Positions 7,702 to 8,627 of a stretch of 8,627 bases of DNA are shown here, in pieces. The stretch is from the NCBI GenBank assembly GCA_002372775.1, contig DFIJ01000146.1:1-8627 (forward strand), read 5' to 3'. Origin of the DNA: Christensenella sp. UBA3700 (GTDB lineage Bacteria; Bacillota; Clostridia; Christensenellales; UBA3700). The notes beneath the pieces are model-generated. The model was given only the letters and a program-made list of their open reading frames with translations, had not been told where the DNA came from and ran no database searches. A program made the position numbers and the translations under genes. How positions within the stretch are numbered: position 1 is the first letter of the stretch; each line of letters begins with the position of its first letter.

Positions 7702-8627
7702 TTAAATCTCCCCCTTCTTAAACAATGAATAGAATCCAAACATAGTACATGTAACAACAAGACCTACACTAACGTTAAGAATAAATATTATTCCACCAGA
7801 TAATATTGCACCAGGAACACCATTAGGTATTACTGAGTGAATTCCATTTGCACCGGTATAGAATGAATAAGTCTTACAGAATGCATATGCAAGAAGCGAA
7901 ATTGATGAAATCGCTTTAAATGTCTTTTGCTTAAAGAATCTCTTTGAATCTTTAAATCCAAATGCAAGTGAATATAGGATAAGACCAGCCCCCATAATGG
8001 CACCGCCACTAAATCCACCGCCTGGAGATATTGAACCATTTAATATAACGTATGCACCAAACATTAAAATGATTGGCACAAGTATTGAACAAGCATGAGA
8101 TATTATTGGATCACTAAATACTTTGAAAGATTCTTTCTTGTCTGTTGTATCCTTAAAACCTTGCAATAGAATCATTACACAATTTACTGCTGTAAATAAA
8201 ACGAATGATTCACCAAGAGTATCGAAAGCACGATAATCCAAGATCATACCTGTAACAAAGTTTGTAGCACCAGTATCTTGGATACCATCTGCGATATATT
8301 TAGCAACAATCTCATTTAAACTTGGATTTTCATTTTCTGCACCAAAGCTTGGTAAGAATGAAATGCTATATAGCAATAGCCCTGCAAGCATAAATGCCGC
8401 TACAGAACAAACAATAATATAAGAAATAGCATAAGGAGTCATCTCTCTTTTAAGATGTCTTCTACCATACTTAAGCATTATCTTTACTCTTTGTCTAAAT
8501 GTTTTATTAGTTCTCCAATCAAAAGTATTTAACGAAGCATCAATCAAATTGATTCTTTTTAATGTACTGAAGAATAAAACGCTAGTAACACCAGCACCAA
8601 CAGCAGCTTCTGTAATTGCTAAATCTG
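7702..8627 (-). CDS. DUF4040(MbhD)-MbhE-MnhB/MrpB fusion protein, 5' end outside the window
   Basis: The reading frame is open from the right edge (first full codon 8623-8625) to TAA at 7702-7704, giving 307 visible residues. Visible residues 1-26 (DLAITEAAVGAGVTSVLFF...) are the conserved end of the DUF4040/MbhD domain. About 65-160 is an MbhE-type domain with GATNFVTGMILDYRAFDTLGE at 119-139, as in the C-terminal part of MrpA. About 170-305 is an MnhB/MrpB domain with its hallmark SPGGGFSGG at 200-208 and four hydrophobic helices. In classical Mrp the first two belong to MrpA and the third is a separate MrpB, so this is a rearranged fusion. A start at the TTG (8545-8547) would cut through the DUF4040 domain and has no ribosome binding site. 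Its role is structural and in the ion path of the antiporter complex. The missing 5' part should contain the remainder of DUF4040 and perhaps more. Confidence 0.88.
   Translation of the reverse strand, partial: DLAITEAAVGAGVTSVLFFSTLKRINLIDASLNTFDWRTNKTFRQRVKIMLKYGRRHLKREMTPYAISYIIVCSVAAFMLAGLLLYSISFLPSFGAENENPSLNEIVAKYIADGIQDTGATNFVTGMILDYRAFDTLGESFVLFTAVNCVMILLQGFKDTTDKKESFKVFSDPIISHACSILVPIILMFGAYVILNGSISPGGGFSGGAIMGAGLILYSLAFGFKDSKRFFKQKTFKAISSISLLAYAFCKTYSFYTGANGIHSVIPNGVPGAILSGGIIFILNVSVGLVVTCTMFGFYSLFKKGEI
7708..7714 (-). promoter_or_regulatory. Ribosome binding site deciding the MrpC-like start
   Basis: GGGGGAG within the codons for the last residues (KKGEI) of the upstream fusion protein lies 7 bases before the ATG at 7700-7698. 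It favours the 131-residue form over a longer form from the TTG at 7760. Confidence 0.65.

Noticed and set aside
7701..7760. A 20-residue N-terminal extension of the MrpC-like protein from a TTG
   Set aside because: It overlaps the upstream gene by 59 bases, has a non-family sequence, and the ATG at 7700 has a good ribosome binding site.
7830..8039. A 69-codon open frame on the minus strand in another frame
   Set aside because: It is contained in the MnhB part of the fusion gene, whose PGGGF motif fixes the true frame.
8476..8547. A separate start for the MbhE-MnhB protein at the TTG (8545-8547) or ATG (8476-8478)
   Set aside because: The frame is open upstream and encodes the DUF4040 consensus, and no strong ribosome binding site precedes either codon, so a fusion is simpler. 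The ATG with a weak AAGAG upstream cannot be wholly excluded.

Overview
The window is AT-rich bacterial DNA with every supported gene on the minus strand. Strong AGGAGG-type ribosome binding sites, occasional GTG starts, very tight gene packing, and PlsY with the YchF GTPase downstream point to a Bacillota (Firmicutes) genome, most likely Clostridia-like. That assignment is an inference from style and gene content; no taxonomic marker gene is fully present.

Read in the direction of transcription (high to low coordinates), the first region (8627 to 876) is one continuous run of six membrane-protein genes: (i) a 5'-truncated fusion of DUF4040/MbhD, MbhE and MnhB/MrpB domains; (ii) an MrpC/MbhG/NuoK-like small subunit; and (iii-vi) four consecutive large antiporter-like subunits of the MrpD/MbhH/NuoL-M-N family (496, 484, 483 and 673 residues). 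Gaps between these genes run from a 1-base overlap to 10 bases, and most ribosome binding sites lie inside the 3' end of the preceding gene, so this is a translationally coupled operon for one membrane complex. Order and content match the ion-translocating half of Mrp Na+/H+ antiporters and of Mbh-type energy-converting hydrogenases. The window holds no hydrogenase, quinone or ferredoxin-handling subunit. The expected E/F/G-type (MbhA-C) subunits, if present, would lie upstream of the window.

The second region (875 to 803) is a 73-base gap with a plausible sigma-A promoter for the next unit and no convincing terminator. The third region is plsY (acyl-phosphate glycerol-3-phosphate acyltransferase, GTG start), followed 2 bases later by the first 33 codons of ychF, which runs off the left edge. 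These are housekeeping genes and are probably only neighbours of the antiporter operon.

The most interesting aspect is the number and arrangement of antiporter modules. Four complete antiporter-like subunits sit in a row, each keeping the conserved Glu and Lys residues of the proton/ion path. The MrpA equivalent is split and rearranged: its C-terminal half is fused to MrpB, and its likely N-terminal (NuoL-like) counterpart is the last gene of the cluster, carrying a long C-terminal arm. This differs from classical Mrp (two such subunits), complex I (three) and Mbh (one).
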